Shown here: positions 1 to 9,360 of the stretch, piece by piece
Position numbering within the stretch: position 1 is the first letter of the stretch
Layout: every line of letters begins with the position of its first letter
Source: Euryarchaeota archaeon UBA58
GTDB lineage: Archaea > Thermoplasmatota > Poseidoniia > Poseidoniales > Thalassarchaeaceae
DNA length: 64,000 nt
Direction: 5' to 3'
Assembly: GCA_002498525.1 (NCBI GenBank)
Contig: DAHR01000013.1
Span: 49,058-113,057, forward strand
Position numbers and translations under genes: made by a program
The notes under the pieces: model-generated
Databases searched by the model: none
Told to the model about the DNA's origin: nothing
What the model saw: only the letters and a program-made list of their open reading frames with translations

Positions 1-3000
1 TAGACGGCTGGTAGGTCCCTGCCGCGCAGGCAGTCTGCGATGCCGAGCCGGCGCTCACCGCGTAGTAGCCCGCGTCGGCGTCTAGGCAGGCGGAGGAGTT
101 CGTCGAGCCGGTGCTCGGGTTGTAGGTTCCAGCAGCACAGGCTGTCTGGCTTGTGGCTCCGGTCGTGTCTACGTAGTATCCCGCAGATGCATCGGTGCAA
201 CTGGACTGGCCGGTGGACGCCTGGTAGGTTCCTGCTGCGCAGGCCGTCTGGCTTGTGGCTCCGGTCGTGTCCACGTAGTATCCCGCAGATGCATCGGTGC
301 AACTGGACTGGCCGGTGGACGCCTGGTAGGTTCCTGCCGCGCAGGCGGTCTGCGAAGTCGCTGCGGTAGTGCCGACGAAGTAGCCGGCGTCGGCATCGGT
401 GCAGGAGGTCTGAGCCGTGAAGGGTTGGTAGGTCCCAGCGGCGCAGGCGGTCTGCAGGGGCGAAGCTGTGGTGCTGACGTAGTGTCCGGCGTCCGCGTCC
501 AGACAGGAGGTCTGGCCGATACTCGGTTGGTAGGTCCCTGCCGCGCATGCGGTCTGGGATGCCGAGCCAGCACTGGAAGTGTAGTACCCCGCATCGGCAT
601 CGGTGCAATCACTCGAACTGGTCGAGCCTGTGTTCGGGTTGTATGTGCCAGCTAGGCAGGCGGTCTGCGAGGTCGCAGCGCTGCTGTCGACGTAGTAGCC
701 GGCCGAGGCGTCTGTGCACGAACTCTGCCCGGTCGACGGCTGGTAGGTCCCAATTGAGCACTCTAATTGGGATGTGTGAAGCAGTGAACCCGCATTCGGG
801 ACGTAATGCCCGGCGATCGAATCGGTGCAGGTGAATCGGCCGTATGACCCAGCGGGGCAGGAAATCCAGCGTGCTGGGTTGTTCAGGTAGTCATCATTTG
901 TGTCAACGACTCCATCGCCATCCAAATCCGTATCGAGCTGTAATATAGTTCTCCCAGCCGGCAGGTTGACTGCGACCGGTGTGTAGCTGGTGGTGGTGGA
1001 GCCGTCGCCGAGCTCGCCGTGGTTGTTGAAGCCCCAGCAGTAGGCCGAGGCGTCGTCGAGGACGGCGCAGGCATGCCACATCCCTGGGGACACAGAGGAG
1101 GCGGTCCGCCCGCTGGGCAGACTCACTGCCACCGGTGTGTAGCTGGTGGTGGTGGAGCCGTCGCCGAGCTGGCCGAGGTTGTTGTAGCCCCAGCAGTAGG
1201 CCGAGGCGTCGTCGAGGACGGCGCAGGTGCTCGTTCTTCCAGCGGACATCGAGGAGACGGTCCGCCCGCTGGGCAGACTCACTGCCACCGGCGTGTTGCT
1301 GCTCTCGGTGGTGGTGCCGTTTCCAAGCATCAGGCCGTCGCCGTTGAAGCCCCAGCAGTAGGCCGAGGCGTCGTCGAGGACGGCGCAGGTGTGGTGATAC
1401 CCTAAGGACACAGAGAAGGCGGTCCGCCCGCTGGGCAGGCTGACTGCCACCGGTGTGGAGCTGGTGGTGTTGGAGCCGTCGCCGAGTTGTCCGTCGCCGT
1501 TGAAGCCCCAGCAGTACAGCGAGGCGTCGTCGAGGACGGCGCAGGTGCTCGTCCATCCAGCGGACATCGAGGAGACGGTCCGCCCGCTGGGCAGGCTGAC
1601 TGGGACCGGTGTGGAGCTGGAGGTGGTGGAGCCGTCGCCGAACCGGCCGTCGGAGTTGTCGCCCCAGCAGTAGGCCGAGGCGTCGTCGAGGACGGCGCAG
1701 GTGTGGACCCCCCCTGAAGACACAGAGGAGGCGGTCCGCCCGCTGGGCAGACTCACTGCCACCGGCGTGTTGCTGTTGGTGGTGGTGCCGTCGCCGAGTT
1801 GTCCGTCGATGTTGTAGCCCCAGCAGTACAGCGAGGAGTCATCCATAATGGCACAGGTGTGTGATAGTAGACCCGAGGACACCGAAGAAGCAGTGCGCCC
1901 AGAGGGCAGGCTGACTGCCACCGGCGTGTGGGTGTTGGTGGTGGTGCCGTCGCCGAGCTGGCCGTAGGAGTTGTCGCCCCAGCAGTACAGCGAGGAGTCA
2001 TCCATAATGGCGCAGGTGTGGTGCTCCCCGCTTGAGATAACAGATTTGGGTCTTTTCATGTGAGTGTCGAAGATGTTCAGGGTGCCATCGCCATCGAGGT
2101 CGCGATCGGAGACTGCGACCGAGCTACCATTTGCGAGGCTTACGTAAGTTGGAGTGGTACTGTCCGTGGTCGTCCCATCGCCCAACTGGCCGGCGCTGTT
2201 CGAGCCCCAGCACTGGACGGACATGTTGTCCATGATTGCGCACGTGTGTCCGCTTCCCGCGGCTACGGCGAGTACAGAGCGAACCGATCCTATGGCAACG
2301 CTTACCGGAGTGTTGCTGGACGAAGTGTCTCCATCGCCCAGTTGCCCATCACTGTTTTTGCCCCAGCATTTGAGCGAGGCGTCACTGAGAATAGCACAGG
2401 AGTGGTAGTATCCTGTTGCGATGGACACGGCTGTGAGTCCCGTTCCGAGGTCGACGCTGCTGGATGGGGTGCTGCTGTCGGTGTATGTGCCATCACCGAG
2501 TCCGCCGTGGCCGTTGTAGCCCCAGCACTTGACCGAACCATCGTCGAGGATGGCGCAGGTGTGATACCTCCCTCCAGAGACTGCTACTGCGAACCTGCCT
2601 GCTCCCACATCTACGCTCACTGGACTGCTGCTGTCGGTGGTCGTGCCGTCACCGAGCTGGCCGTGAGAGTTGCTCCCCCAGCACTTGAGCGAAGCGTTGT
2701 CGAGGATTGCGCAGGTGTGAGATGACCCTGTGCCTATCGCAGCGGCAGTACGGCCGACCCCCAGGTCCACGCTGACTGTGCTGCTGCTGGTAGTCGTCCC
2801 ATCTCCCAGTTGACCGGCCGAGTTGCCACCCCAACAGATGAGGGAGGCGTTGTCAAGAATCGCGCATGCATGGTCGAAACCGACTGCTATCGCAACTGCT
2901 GCTCGTCCAGCGCCGATACTAACCGTGTTGCCACTGGAGCCCCCATTGTTCTGCCCCCAGCACTTGACCGAGCCGTCATCCAAAATGGAACAGGAGGTGT

Positions 3001-6000
3001 AGAATCCCATGGCGGTAGCCACAGCCGTTCTGCCGGACCCCAGAATCGCTGCTGCAGGGGTGGTTCGACTAGTGCTAGTGCCGTCCCCTAGTTTCCCGAC
3101 GGTGTTCGAGCCCCAGCAGTGGAGGGAGGCATTGTCGAGAACCGCGCAGGTCGAGCTGCCCATAGCGGACAGAGTGGAGTAGGTGAACACCGAGCCTGCT
3201 TGGAACCCGGCCTCTAGTAGGTCGGAGTCGATTGAGTCGCAGATGCCGTCGAAATCCGCATCGGAAGGTACTGAGTTGGAGTCCGTCGGGTTCGTACTGC
3301 AGATGGCCTCATCGTCATCCGACCAGCCGTCGTCGTCGTCGTCGGTGTCGGCGTTGTTGCCGGTCCCGTCGCCGTCGGTGTCGGTGTCCTCGCTAGGGTC
3401 CAGAGGGAACGCGTCCTCCGAGTTGGCCACACCATCGCCATCGGCATCCTCGTCCGCATCATTGCAGATGCCGTCGGAATCCAAGTCGCCGTCCGAGACT
3501 GCGCCGGCGTAGCAGGTCGATCTCCGAGATAGGGGGCCCTCGCCAAGACCTTGCATCACAGCGGACACCCGATAGTGACTGAGTACGCCTAAAACGGCGC
3601 TGGTGTCAGTGTAAGTCAGGGTGCTGGACGAGACAGTCGAGTGGAAGCTCTCGTTGCCGGGCGAGTCGCCCTTGTAGACCCTGTACTCAGTGACCGCAGG
3701 GCCAGAGGAGGGAGCAGTCCAGGATAGCACGAGATTGGTGCTCGTCGCTGAGATGGTCGGGCTCAGCATCCCGGGTGGCTCTGCTGCGGTGATGCCCCTG
3801 CACCTCCACCCATCGTACGGCGTGAGATCGATTGTGGTGACTTCCGCCATGGCGACGGGGTCCCAGACGATGATACGGTTACCCCCCCATTCCGAGATGT
3901 ATACCCTATCATCGAGTTGGTAAACTCCGTGGGTACTGGCGTAGCCGTCTGAATATTGCGTCGAGGTTCCCGTTTCTAAATCCAAATGTGAGAATCCTGC
4001 ACTACTGACGAAGTAGCCAGCATATACCTCAGAGTCGTCGTCGTTCAATTGAATCCCTGCCCTGAGCGTGCCTACTGAGTGACTGGCGTATATCGATAGG
4101 TTCGAAGTGTAGAATTCAACAATTAATTCCTCGTCATAGCCGATGATGCCAAACGAGCCATCTGAGGAGATATCGACATCGAACGGCGAGTATGTCCCTG
4201 TTGTCATGTTCCCTAGATGAGTAAGGCTGGGTAAGGAGTAGGTTTGCAGGAGAGATTCGTCTTTATTCGTGACAAAGACAACCGTGCCAGCGGGGTTCAC
4301 AGCAACAGCGTAGGTCTCCCATATATCATTGAAAACCAGTGAGATGTTTCCTGTTATGGCCTGATTGGCGATATCGATCAGATACAGTTGAGTTGAGGTG
4401 GCGACGACCAAATCGCCGTTGGAGACGGGGGCTAGGGAACCGGGAGAAGCGCGTCCCGTCAGTTGGTACGTACTCACTGATTGCCCGGTCCAGGCGTCAT
4501 AGACATTGATGATGGAATTATCCCACGATACGCCGTCATGATAAGCCGCCCCGGCTGAAAATAAATATCTCCCATCATCCGAAATAGCTGTGTCATAATC
4601 AAAGGACCCCTGGTATTGGGCTCTGAAAAGCAAATCTCCGCTATCGCCATCCAAGGACATCACGTGGTTGCGGTACTCGGCAGCGCAGTACACTTGGACA
4701 CCATGATCGCGGTGCCTGTATTCAAGGAAGGTCACCCCCCACGAGTGGAGTGTGTTGGTTGAGCTGCTGCTACTTGAGGCATGAAGAATCCAATCTCCGA
4801 GCGAGGATTCGCCCTTTAGTTGGTACAGGGCCTCCGAGGGGGCCTCGTCGTAGCCGAAGATGGAGTCGAACCCGGATTTCCAGTAGAATTCCTCGTTGGC
4901 TACCTGAATCTCATCGAACAGCGCGATCATCTTACCACTGGGGGTCTCGAGAGTGAGGTTCAGCTTAGCCGGGACAATCGGGTGAGAGACATCGACGTGC
5001 ACGTACAGATCCGACATCCGGACGTCCTCAGTGATCGTGATGGTGTTCTGCAGTGGTGAGCCGGAGACGAAGGTCGAGCCGACCGTGGCGATGTCGGTCA
5101 GCGTGCTCTCGAATGCGTTGACTATCGAGGATGAGGCGCCGTTCGGGTTGGTCACCATCACCGTGTGCACTCCTCGCGGCACGGACTGAACGGTCGCCTG
5201 TATCGTCTTCGCATCGACCACGGTGAGGCTCGAGAGAATGTTCGAGCCGAATGAGGTAGTAAGCCCGTCAATCAGGTAGTCACCGGTGATCGTGACCTCG
5301 GTTGAGCCTGAGTAGTCCCCGAAGTCGGGTGTAATCGAGGAGATCACCGGCTCCAGCGGGCTGCCGGTGTACTCGAACCCGTCAGTTAGCGTTCCCTGCG
5401 GCGTGATCCCGTCAGAGGTGAGTGGGTTGATGATGGTGATGTCTGCATACCCTGGAACGTTGGCCGGCACGGTGACGCTCATCGATGTGGCGCTGTTCCA
5501 GATCACGTCGGTTGCGGCGTAAACGCCGAAATGTACGATGGCGCCCGATTCGAAGTAATCACCTGTGATATCCACCGTGTAGCCCCCGTCGACCGAGCCG
5601 CTGCTCGGGCTCAGTGGGGTTACGCTGGGATGATTGATGTTGTAGATCGTCAGGTCGTGGTCGCCGTACACGCCTATCGGTATCGCGTCGGTACTCCTGT
5701 TGGTCCTGATGTAATAGGTGGCATCTGCGGAGGCGTTGAACTGGATGGCTGATGCCACGGAACTGGTGCTCTCGTCATCATTGCTGTCGAGAAGGGTGGC
5801 TCCGTCCGTATCGTAGACCTGCAGATAGGTGTCTGCACCATTCGACAGGCCCCTGGTCTTGATCAGGTACTCGACCCCGGCTGAGCCATTGAACTTCGAC
5901 CAATCCTCATCGCCTGCAGCATAGAAGGTGTGGTGGTAGGTGGAGCCGTCCGTCTCTATCCATGTTGCAGCGGAAGCCGAGTCGTCGGGCTCCATCGCAT

Positions 6001-7714
6001 CTTCCTGGTACTCGACCCCGTGATCGAGGAGGATCTGCTGGAAGGCGGAGGCGTAGGAGGGGTGCAGTATCACCCAGTAATCGTAGAAGGTCTCTAGGGA
6101 GATCCTCTTCCCGTTAACCACCGAGAGGGGGGACTCGTTGTCCTTGATGGCAACGAAGACATTGAAGACCATCTGGTCGCCCTGCATGTTGGGCAGGTCG
6201 ATTGAGTCATCGTCTGTGCCCATCGAGCCGTCGTTGGTCGAGGCCCCGTCGACGACCTCGAAGATGACGTGGCCGACTGTGGCCTCGTTTCCCGCGTCAA
6301 ACGCGGTGAATGTGCTGGACGAATATCCTGCGATGATGTCCGTGTTCGAAGCCATCGAGAAGCCGACGAATCGCAATGAGGTCCCGGTCGTCTCGATGTA
6401 GATTAGGGGTTGGTCAACGCCCATGTAATTCCTGATCGCTCCGGCGAAGTAGGTTCCCACGCCCTCGGTGAAGCCCAGTCTCAAATCGTAGATGCCAGCC
6501 AAGGAGTGACCGCCGTAATAATCAGGGCTGCCCGAGTAGCTGAGGTGGATGTAGTGACCAATCTCGTGGAGGATCACGACATCGTCGTACGAGTCGTCGT
6601 CATCCGAGGTCCCGCACAAGTAAATATGCCCATTCAGATCGTAGTACTTCGAGCCGGTCGTGCCTTCGCCCGCGGCCCAGTACAATGTAAGATTCAGGGG
6701 GGCTGGTTGACTGGTGAGGTTCTCGATGTAGGACTCGGCGTACTCGGCCATGTCGAAGACGTTGAATGCCCCTGCGACACCCGAGGGGATGGCTTGTACG
6801 GGCGAGGAAGTGAAGTCTATGTCGGCGCCGGGCTGGTTGTTCGAGTATATGCTCGAGGTCAGGCTGTAGATTGTGTTGCCCGAGGATGGTGTCTTCCGGA
6901 CGGTCTGGTTGAACAGCCTCTGGTTTCCCTCAGAGGAGGTCAGGACCCTGACTCCGATGTCTGTGGCCGAACTGATGGAGATGGTCGTGTTGAAGATCCC
7001 GAGGTTATTCGTGTAGGTGGTGGCGAGGATTGCGCCAGTCGAGTCGTCGAAGACCTCCACGTCGGCCTTCCTGATCGGCAGATACGGATTGATGCCGGTG
7101 AATCCCGTCTCGTCGAACTCTCGGTCCTGGTATTCAAATGCGCCAGTCACATATGAGGGGGTTCCGGTTTTGGAGGAGGCTGTTGTAGGTCGGATTGTGG
7201 ATTCGGCACACCCCTGCGCTATGGCTTCGGTGAGCGTGAGGTGGAAGGGGCACTCATCGGGAGCAAGTGATTCATCCGTGATTGTGTGCTGCTCCCTGAA
7301 CCGATAGCCCTCGGTTGTGATCGCGGTAGCAACGATGGTGATATCGACATCCCCGTTAAGGGGGTACTTGGTGATGTTGAATGAGAATTGTTCGCCTGAA
7401 TTGAGATGCAATTTAGTATTCCTCGCGAACGGCAGATCGAGAATGTCGGCAGAGATTATCTCCAGCGATATCTGGGCTTCCATGGCTGCGGAAACGACGA
7501 CTTCGATATTGCCCCCATCACCCAAGGAGGATTCGATTGAAATTGCAGACTCCACGGGGTGTGTATGTTCGAAATAGTCTCTGTCAAATTCCGATGAATT
7601 CGTGTTGGAAGCGGATTTGCTGTTTTCGATGACGTATGTTTGGCTGAGTACTGCCAGTACCTGTAGCATTAGCATCGCCAACACCACAACTGGCCATTTA
7701 GCCGAGAGGGCCAT
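1..7714 (-). CDS. Giant secreted multidomain protein (peptidase-like, propeller, RCC1 and Cys-rich repeats), 3' end cut off
   Basis: One frame stays open from the ATG at 7714 to the window edge, giving at least 2571 residues with no stop found. Residues 1-25 form a signal peptide. HEIGH at 383-387 and Glu417 in an FTEG motif resemble a gluzincin-type zinc metallopeptidase site. Then follow, approximately, a PPC-like domain (575-675), two IPT/TIG domains (695-765, 790-868), a proprotein-convertase P-domain-like region (873-982), a seven-blade-type propeller (998-1308), FN3 (1315-1385), Asp-rich thrombospondin-3 repeats (1400-1505), fourteen RCC1 repeats with CWG and GQLGDG cores (1515-2251), and Cys-rich CAAGTYQ repeats from 2288 onward. 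The protein is probably surface-exposed or released. A peptidase role is inferred from the motif only; the C-terminal anchor lies outside the window. Confidence 0.85.
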   Translation of the reverse strand, partial: MALSAKWPVVVLAMLMLQVLAVLSQTYVIENSKSASNTNSSEFDRDYFEHTHPVESAISIESSLGDGGNIEVVVSAAMEAQISLEIISADILDLPFARNTKLHLNSGEQFSFNITKYPLNGDVDITIVATAITTEGYRFREQHTITDESLAPDECPFHLTLTEAIAQGCAESTIRPTTASSKTGTPSYVTGAFEYQDREFDETGFTGINPYLPIRKADVEVFDDSTGAILATTYTNNLGIFNTTISISSATDIGVRVLTSSEGNQRLFNQTVRKTPSSGNTIYSLTSSIYSNNQPGADIDFTSSPVQAIPSGVAGAFNVFDMAEYAESYIENLTSQPAPLNLTLYWAAGEGTTGSKYYDLNGHIYLCGTSDDDDSYDDVVILHEIGHYIHLSYSGSPDYYGGHSLAGIYDLRLGFTEGVGTYFAGAIRNYMGVDQPLIYIETTGTSLRFVGFSMASNTDIIAGYSSSTFTAFDAGNEATVGHVIFEVVDGASTNDGSMGTDDDSIDLPNMQGDQMVFNVFVAIKDNESPLSVVNGKRISLETFYDYWVILHPSYASAFQQILLDHGVEYQEDAMEPDDSASAATWIETDGSTYHHTFYAAGDEDWSKFNGSAGVEYLIKTRGLSNGADTYLQVYDTDGATLLDSNDDESTSSVASAIQFNASADATYYIRTNRSTDAIPIGVYGDHDLTIYNINHPSVTPLSPSSGSVDGGYTVDITGDYFESGAIVHFGVYAATDVIWNSATSMSVTVPANVPGYADITIINPLTSDGITPQGTLTDGFEYTGSPLEPVISSITPDFGDYSGSTEVTITGDYLIDGLTTSFGSNILSSLTVVDAKTIQATVQSVPRGVHTVMVTNPNGASSSIVNAFESTLTDIATVGSTFVSGSPLQNTITITEDVRMSDLYVHVDVSHPIVPAKLNLTLETPSGKMIALFDEIQVANEEFYWKSGFDSIFGYDEAPSEALYQLKGESSLGDWILHASSSSSSTNTLHSWGVTFLEYRHRDHGVQVYCAAEYRNHVMSLDGDSGDLLFRAQYQGSFDYDTAISDDGRYLFSAGAAYHDGVSWDNSIINVYDAWTGQSVSTYQLTGRASPGSLAPVSNGDLVVATSTQLYLIDIANQAITGNISLVFNDIWETYAVAVNPAGTVVFVTNKDESLLQTYSLPSLTHLGNMTTGTYSPFDVDISSDGSFGIIGYDEELIVEFYTSNLSIYASHSVGTLRAGIQLNDDDSEVYAGYFVSSAGFSHLDLETGTSTQYSDGYASTHGVYQLDDRVYISEWGGNRIIVWDPVAMAEVTTIDLTPYDGWRCRGITAAEPPGMLSPTISATSTNLVLSWTAPSSGPAVTEYRVYKGDSPGNESFHSTVSSSTLTYTDTSAVLGVLSHYRVSAVMQGLGEGPLSRRSTCYAGAVSDGDLDSDGICNDADEDADGDGVANSEDAFPLDPSEDTDTDGDGTGNNADTDDDDDGWSDDDEAICSTNPTDSNSVPSDADFDGICDSIDSDLLEAGFQAGSVFTYSTLSAMGSSTCAVLDNASLHCWGSNTVGKLGDGTSTSRTTPAAAILGSGRTAVATAMGFYTSCSILDDGSVKCWGQNNGGSSGNTVSIGAGRAAVAIAVGFDHACAILDNASLICWGGNSAGQLGDGTTTSSSTVSVDLGVGRTAAAIGTGSSHTCAILDNASLKCWGSNSHGQLGDGTTTDSSSPVSVDVGAGRFAVAVSGGRYHTCAILDDGSVKCWGYNGHGGLGDGTYTDSSTPSSSVDLGTGLTAVSIATGYYHSCAILSDASLKCWGKNSDGQLGDGDTSSSNTPVSVAIGSVRSVLAVAAGSGHTCAIMDNMSVQCWGSNSAGQLGDGTTTDSTTPTYVSLANGSSVAVSDRDLDGDGTLNIFDTHMKRPKSVISSGEHHTCAIMDDSSLYCWGDNSYGQLGDGTTTNTHTPVAVSLPSGRTASSVSSGLLSHTCAIMDDSSLYCWGYNIDGQLGDGTTTNSNTPVAVSLPSGRTASSVSSGGVHTCAVLDDASAYCWGDNSDGRFGDGSTTSSSTPVPVSLPSGRTVSSMSAGWTSTCAVLDDASLYCWGFNGDGQLGDGSNTTSSTPVAVSLPSGRTAFSVSLGYHHTCAVLDDASAYCWGFNGDGLMLGNGTTTESSNTPVAVSLPSGRTVSSMSAGRTSTCAVLDDASAYCWGYNNLGQLGDGSTTTSYTPVAVSLPSGRTASSVSPGMWHACAVLDDASAYCWGFNNHGELGDGSTTTSYTPVAVNLPAGRTILQLDTDLDGDGVVDTNDDYLNNPARWISCPAGSYGRFTCTDSIAGHYVPNAGSLLHTSQLECSIGTYQPSTGQSSCTDASAGYYVDSSAATSQTACLAGTYNPNTGSTSSSDCTDADAGYYTSSAGSASQTACAAGTYQPSIGQTSCLDADAGHYVSTTASPLQTACAAGTYQPFTAQTSCTDADAGYFVGTTAATSQTACAAGTYQASTGQSSCTDASAGYYVDTTGATSQTACAAGTYQASTGQSSCTDASAGYYVDTTGATSQTACAAGTYNPSTGSTNSSACLDADAGYYAVSAGSASQTACAAGTYQPS
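146..349 (-). repeat. Two near-identical 102-bp tandem units encoding Cys-rich repeats
   Basis: Units 146-247 and 248-349 differ at only about three of 102 positions, and each encodes the same 34-residue Cys-rich repeat. Neighbouring repeats in the same gene (from about position 850 leftward) keep the 30-36 residue pattern but differ much more. The pair therefore looks like a recent in-frame duplication. Confidence 0.85.
960..3170 (-). repeat. Fourteen RCC1-type repeats within the giant gene
   Basis: The protein motif [HS]TCA[IV][LM]DD.S..CWG.N..GQLGDG recurs 14 times at about 50-residue spacing. Seven copies lie at 2140-3170 and seven at 960-2040, separated by a short DxDxDG insert near 2060-2110. 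The second block is the more uniform at DNA level. RCC1 repeats fold as a seven-bladed propeller, so the two blocks of seven fit two propellers. That fold is inferred. Confidence 0.8.
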
Positions 7715-7785
7715 GGCACATGGTAAGCATATCACGACAAAGGTCTTTCCACCCCTCTCGGACCAAATTTACTCAACGGGCTAAT

Positions 7786-7825
7786 CCTCGTGGATCTAAA
7801 CCCCTGAGCTTCCGGACTCACGAGG
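7786..7825. repeat. Inverted repeat between the giant gene and the upstream small gene
   Basis: CCTCGTG at 7786-7792 pairs perfectly with CACGAGG at 7819-7825 across a 26-base loop. It lies downstream of the 7875-8147 gene and about 70 bases upstream of the giant gene, both on the minus strand. It could be a terminator, an operator, or chance. Confidence 0.3.
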
Positions 7826-7874
7826 GTCCAAACCGAATCAGAGGGTACCCCTCGCGATAGGCAGTAGAATCTAC

Positions 7875-8147
7875 TTAGAATCGGGGCCACTTTCCTTTGG
7901 ACAGGAGATGTCGCATTTTTCGGCTCGACCTTCCCTTGTCGTTCTCGTACAGATGCTGTACTTTTGAGATCGCACCGAAACCTTCTGTATAGGTGAAAAC
8001 TGCGACACATACACTGACCATTAATAGCCCTACGACCAAAAATACCGCCGTTGGAACTTCCTTCCCTTCACCAAAATTAAATTCAAATTGGGCACTACCA
8101 AATACGGCTTCATCTCTTTTTTCAGGCTCATCATTATCATCTTTCAT
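7875..8147 (-). CDS. Small single-pass membrane protein, unknown
   Basis: 90 residues: an acidic N-terminus (MKDDNDEPEKRDE), one hydrophobic segment at about 34-53, and a basic C-terminal tail rich in Lys and Arg. I do not recognise a family. It starts 25 bases after the stop of the upstream membrane gene (8173-9102) on the same strand, preceded by an AGGAGGAATATG-like ribosome binding site, so the two are probably cotranscribed. This stretch is visibly AT-richer than the surrounding genes, which may mean recent acquisition. Confidence 0.6.
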   Translation of the reverse strand: MKDDNDEPEKRDEAVFGSAQFEFNFGEGKEVPTAVFLVVGLLMVSVCVAVFTYTEGFGAISKVQHLYENDKGRSSRKMRHLLSKGKWPRF

Positions 8148-8172
8148 TCATATTCCTCCTTATTATAAAAAA

Positions 8173-9102
8173 TTACCAAACGATGCCAATATTTCCTGCA
8201 ACCCAGACTAAAGGGATTGCGATTAACATGAAAACGAAATTGATAATTAATTCCTCCCACCATCTCATGACGTAATTCTTGCGAAGAATACCCATTTCCT
8301 TAAGTTGTTTGATCACGGCCTTGCGGAAGCCCACGAAAACCTCGTGTCTCCAAACGAAGAGGTTGAAACAAACTGTGGCAAATAACACAATAATAATCAA
8401 GTCAAGAAAACCGAAATACCACGGCACACCGAGGAGAATTGCTGTTGCTGGGGCGACCTTGATGAGTTCGTAATGGGATGAAGAGAAACCTTCTTTCTTC
8501 ATCAGGATGAAACTGCCAAAGCGGAACGGAATTTTCGGCTTGACGCGAATTTTTGAGGAGTCACCGTACTTCTTTCCTGGGTGTGGTTCGTCATCATATG
8601 GCCACCAGAACTGAGATCTATTGGCGATTTCAAATTCGAGTTGACATTCTGGGCATTTCGCTGGCATTACACGATTCCAAAGAAATTGCCCGAAGTTTTC
8701 TGCATATCCTTTGGCATCCTGACCGGACTTACCTTTGTGATTACAACCAGGGCACTGAAGGTATACCCATCCTGGATGAGAATAACCCGGTTGAACCAAC
8801 CACAATGCCGCGCCGATATGGTAGATCGGCACACCTACAATCGCCGCGAAGAAAGCGAGGGCGAATGGACCTCCTGAATCTGGCCAATTGCCAGCAACAT
8901 GATTGTATGCCACCCAACCCAAGAATGGTATGTAGAGGCAGATGAAGACTTTCAGTTGGAGGTATGGTCTGACTTTCGTATAAGGTTCCCAGCTTCCGAA
9001 GACGTCTTTCTTCGTCTCCTTGTCGACCGCCTTCTTGTCCTTTTTCACCGCGCGCTGGAGTTTGTACTTGTGGCCATCATTCAAGCCCTCCCACCAAGCC
9101 AT
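8173..9102 (-). CDS. Multi-pass membrane protein with a zinc-ribbon-like Cys4 loop, unknown
   Basis: 309 residues. The N-terminus is soluble and Lys-rich (1-45). Hydrophobic segments lie at about 50-68, 80-103, 217-250 and 285-303. Between them a loop carries CPGC (117-120) and CPEC (150-153), a plausible zinc ribbon. The C-terminal part is basic, with the pattern VGFRKAVIKQLKEMG before the last segment. I do not recognise the family. It is the first gene of an AT-richer pair with the gene at 7875-8147. A TATA-like sequence lies about 30 bases upstream. Confidence 0.7.
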   Translation of the reverse strand: MAWWEGLNDGHKYKLQRAVKKDKKAVDKETKKDVFGSWEPYTKVRPYLQLKVFICLYIPFLGWVAYNHVAGNWPDSGGPFALAFFAAIVGVPIYHIGAALWLVQPGYSHPGWVYLQCPGCNHKGKSGQDAKGYAENFGQFLWNRVMPAKCPECQLEFEIANRSQFWWPYDDEPHPGKKYGDSSKIRVKPKIPFRFGSFILMKKEGFSSSHYELIKVAPATAILLGVPWYFGFLDLIIIVLFATVCFNLFVWRHEVFVGFRKAVIKQLKEMGILRKNYVMRWWEELIINFVFMLIAIPLVWVAGNIGIVW

Positions 9103-9127
9103 AACTCAAGTTCAGAGTGGGAGAGGT

Positions 9128-9137
9128 GATAAGTTTT
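9128..9137 (-). promoter_or_regulatory. Possible TATA box for the 8173-9102 gene
   Basis: On the minus strand the sequence GTAAAACTTATC lies about 26-35 bases upstream of the ATG at 9102, in an AT-rich patch. This fits an archaeal TATA element driving a nearly leaderless transcript. Inferred from position and composition only. Confidence 0.35.
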
Positions 9138-9360
9138 ACACCGGATTAATGGGTACGATTTCTACTACTGAACGCATGGGCCCCCATCCGCTCGTATGTG
9201 AATCAAAGGGTACCCATCCGATCACCCTTGAGCGTAAGGGCCCCCTAAAATCCACCAAAGGTTCATGTACGAAATTTTTTACGGCCTGATTAATCCGAGG
9301 TGCCATCAAGCAAGCGAAGCCTATTTTTCACTAGCCTGATAGCCGGTGAGAGGTGGATAA

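Noticed and set aside
1..850. CRISPR-like array
   Set aside because: The repeats are in-frame coding units of 90-108 bases encoding Cys-rich protein repeats; there are no short identical repeats with unique spacers and no cas genes.
6410..7156. Plus-strand open frame of 248 codons opposite the giant gene
   Set aside because: It is antisense to the domain-rich minus frame, has no recognisable motif and arises from the codon bias of the real gene. Similar shadows at 2060-2725 and 11364-12131 were dropped for the same reason.
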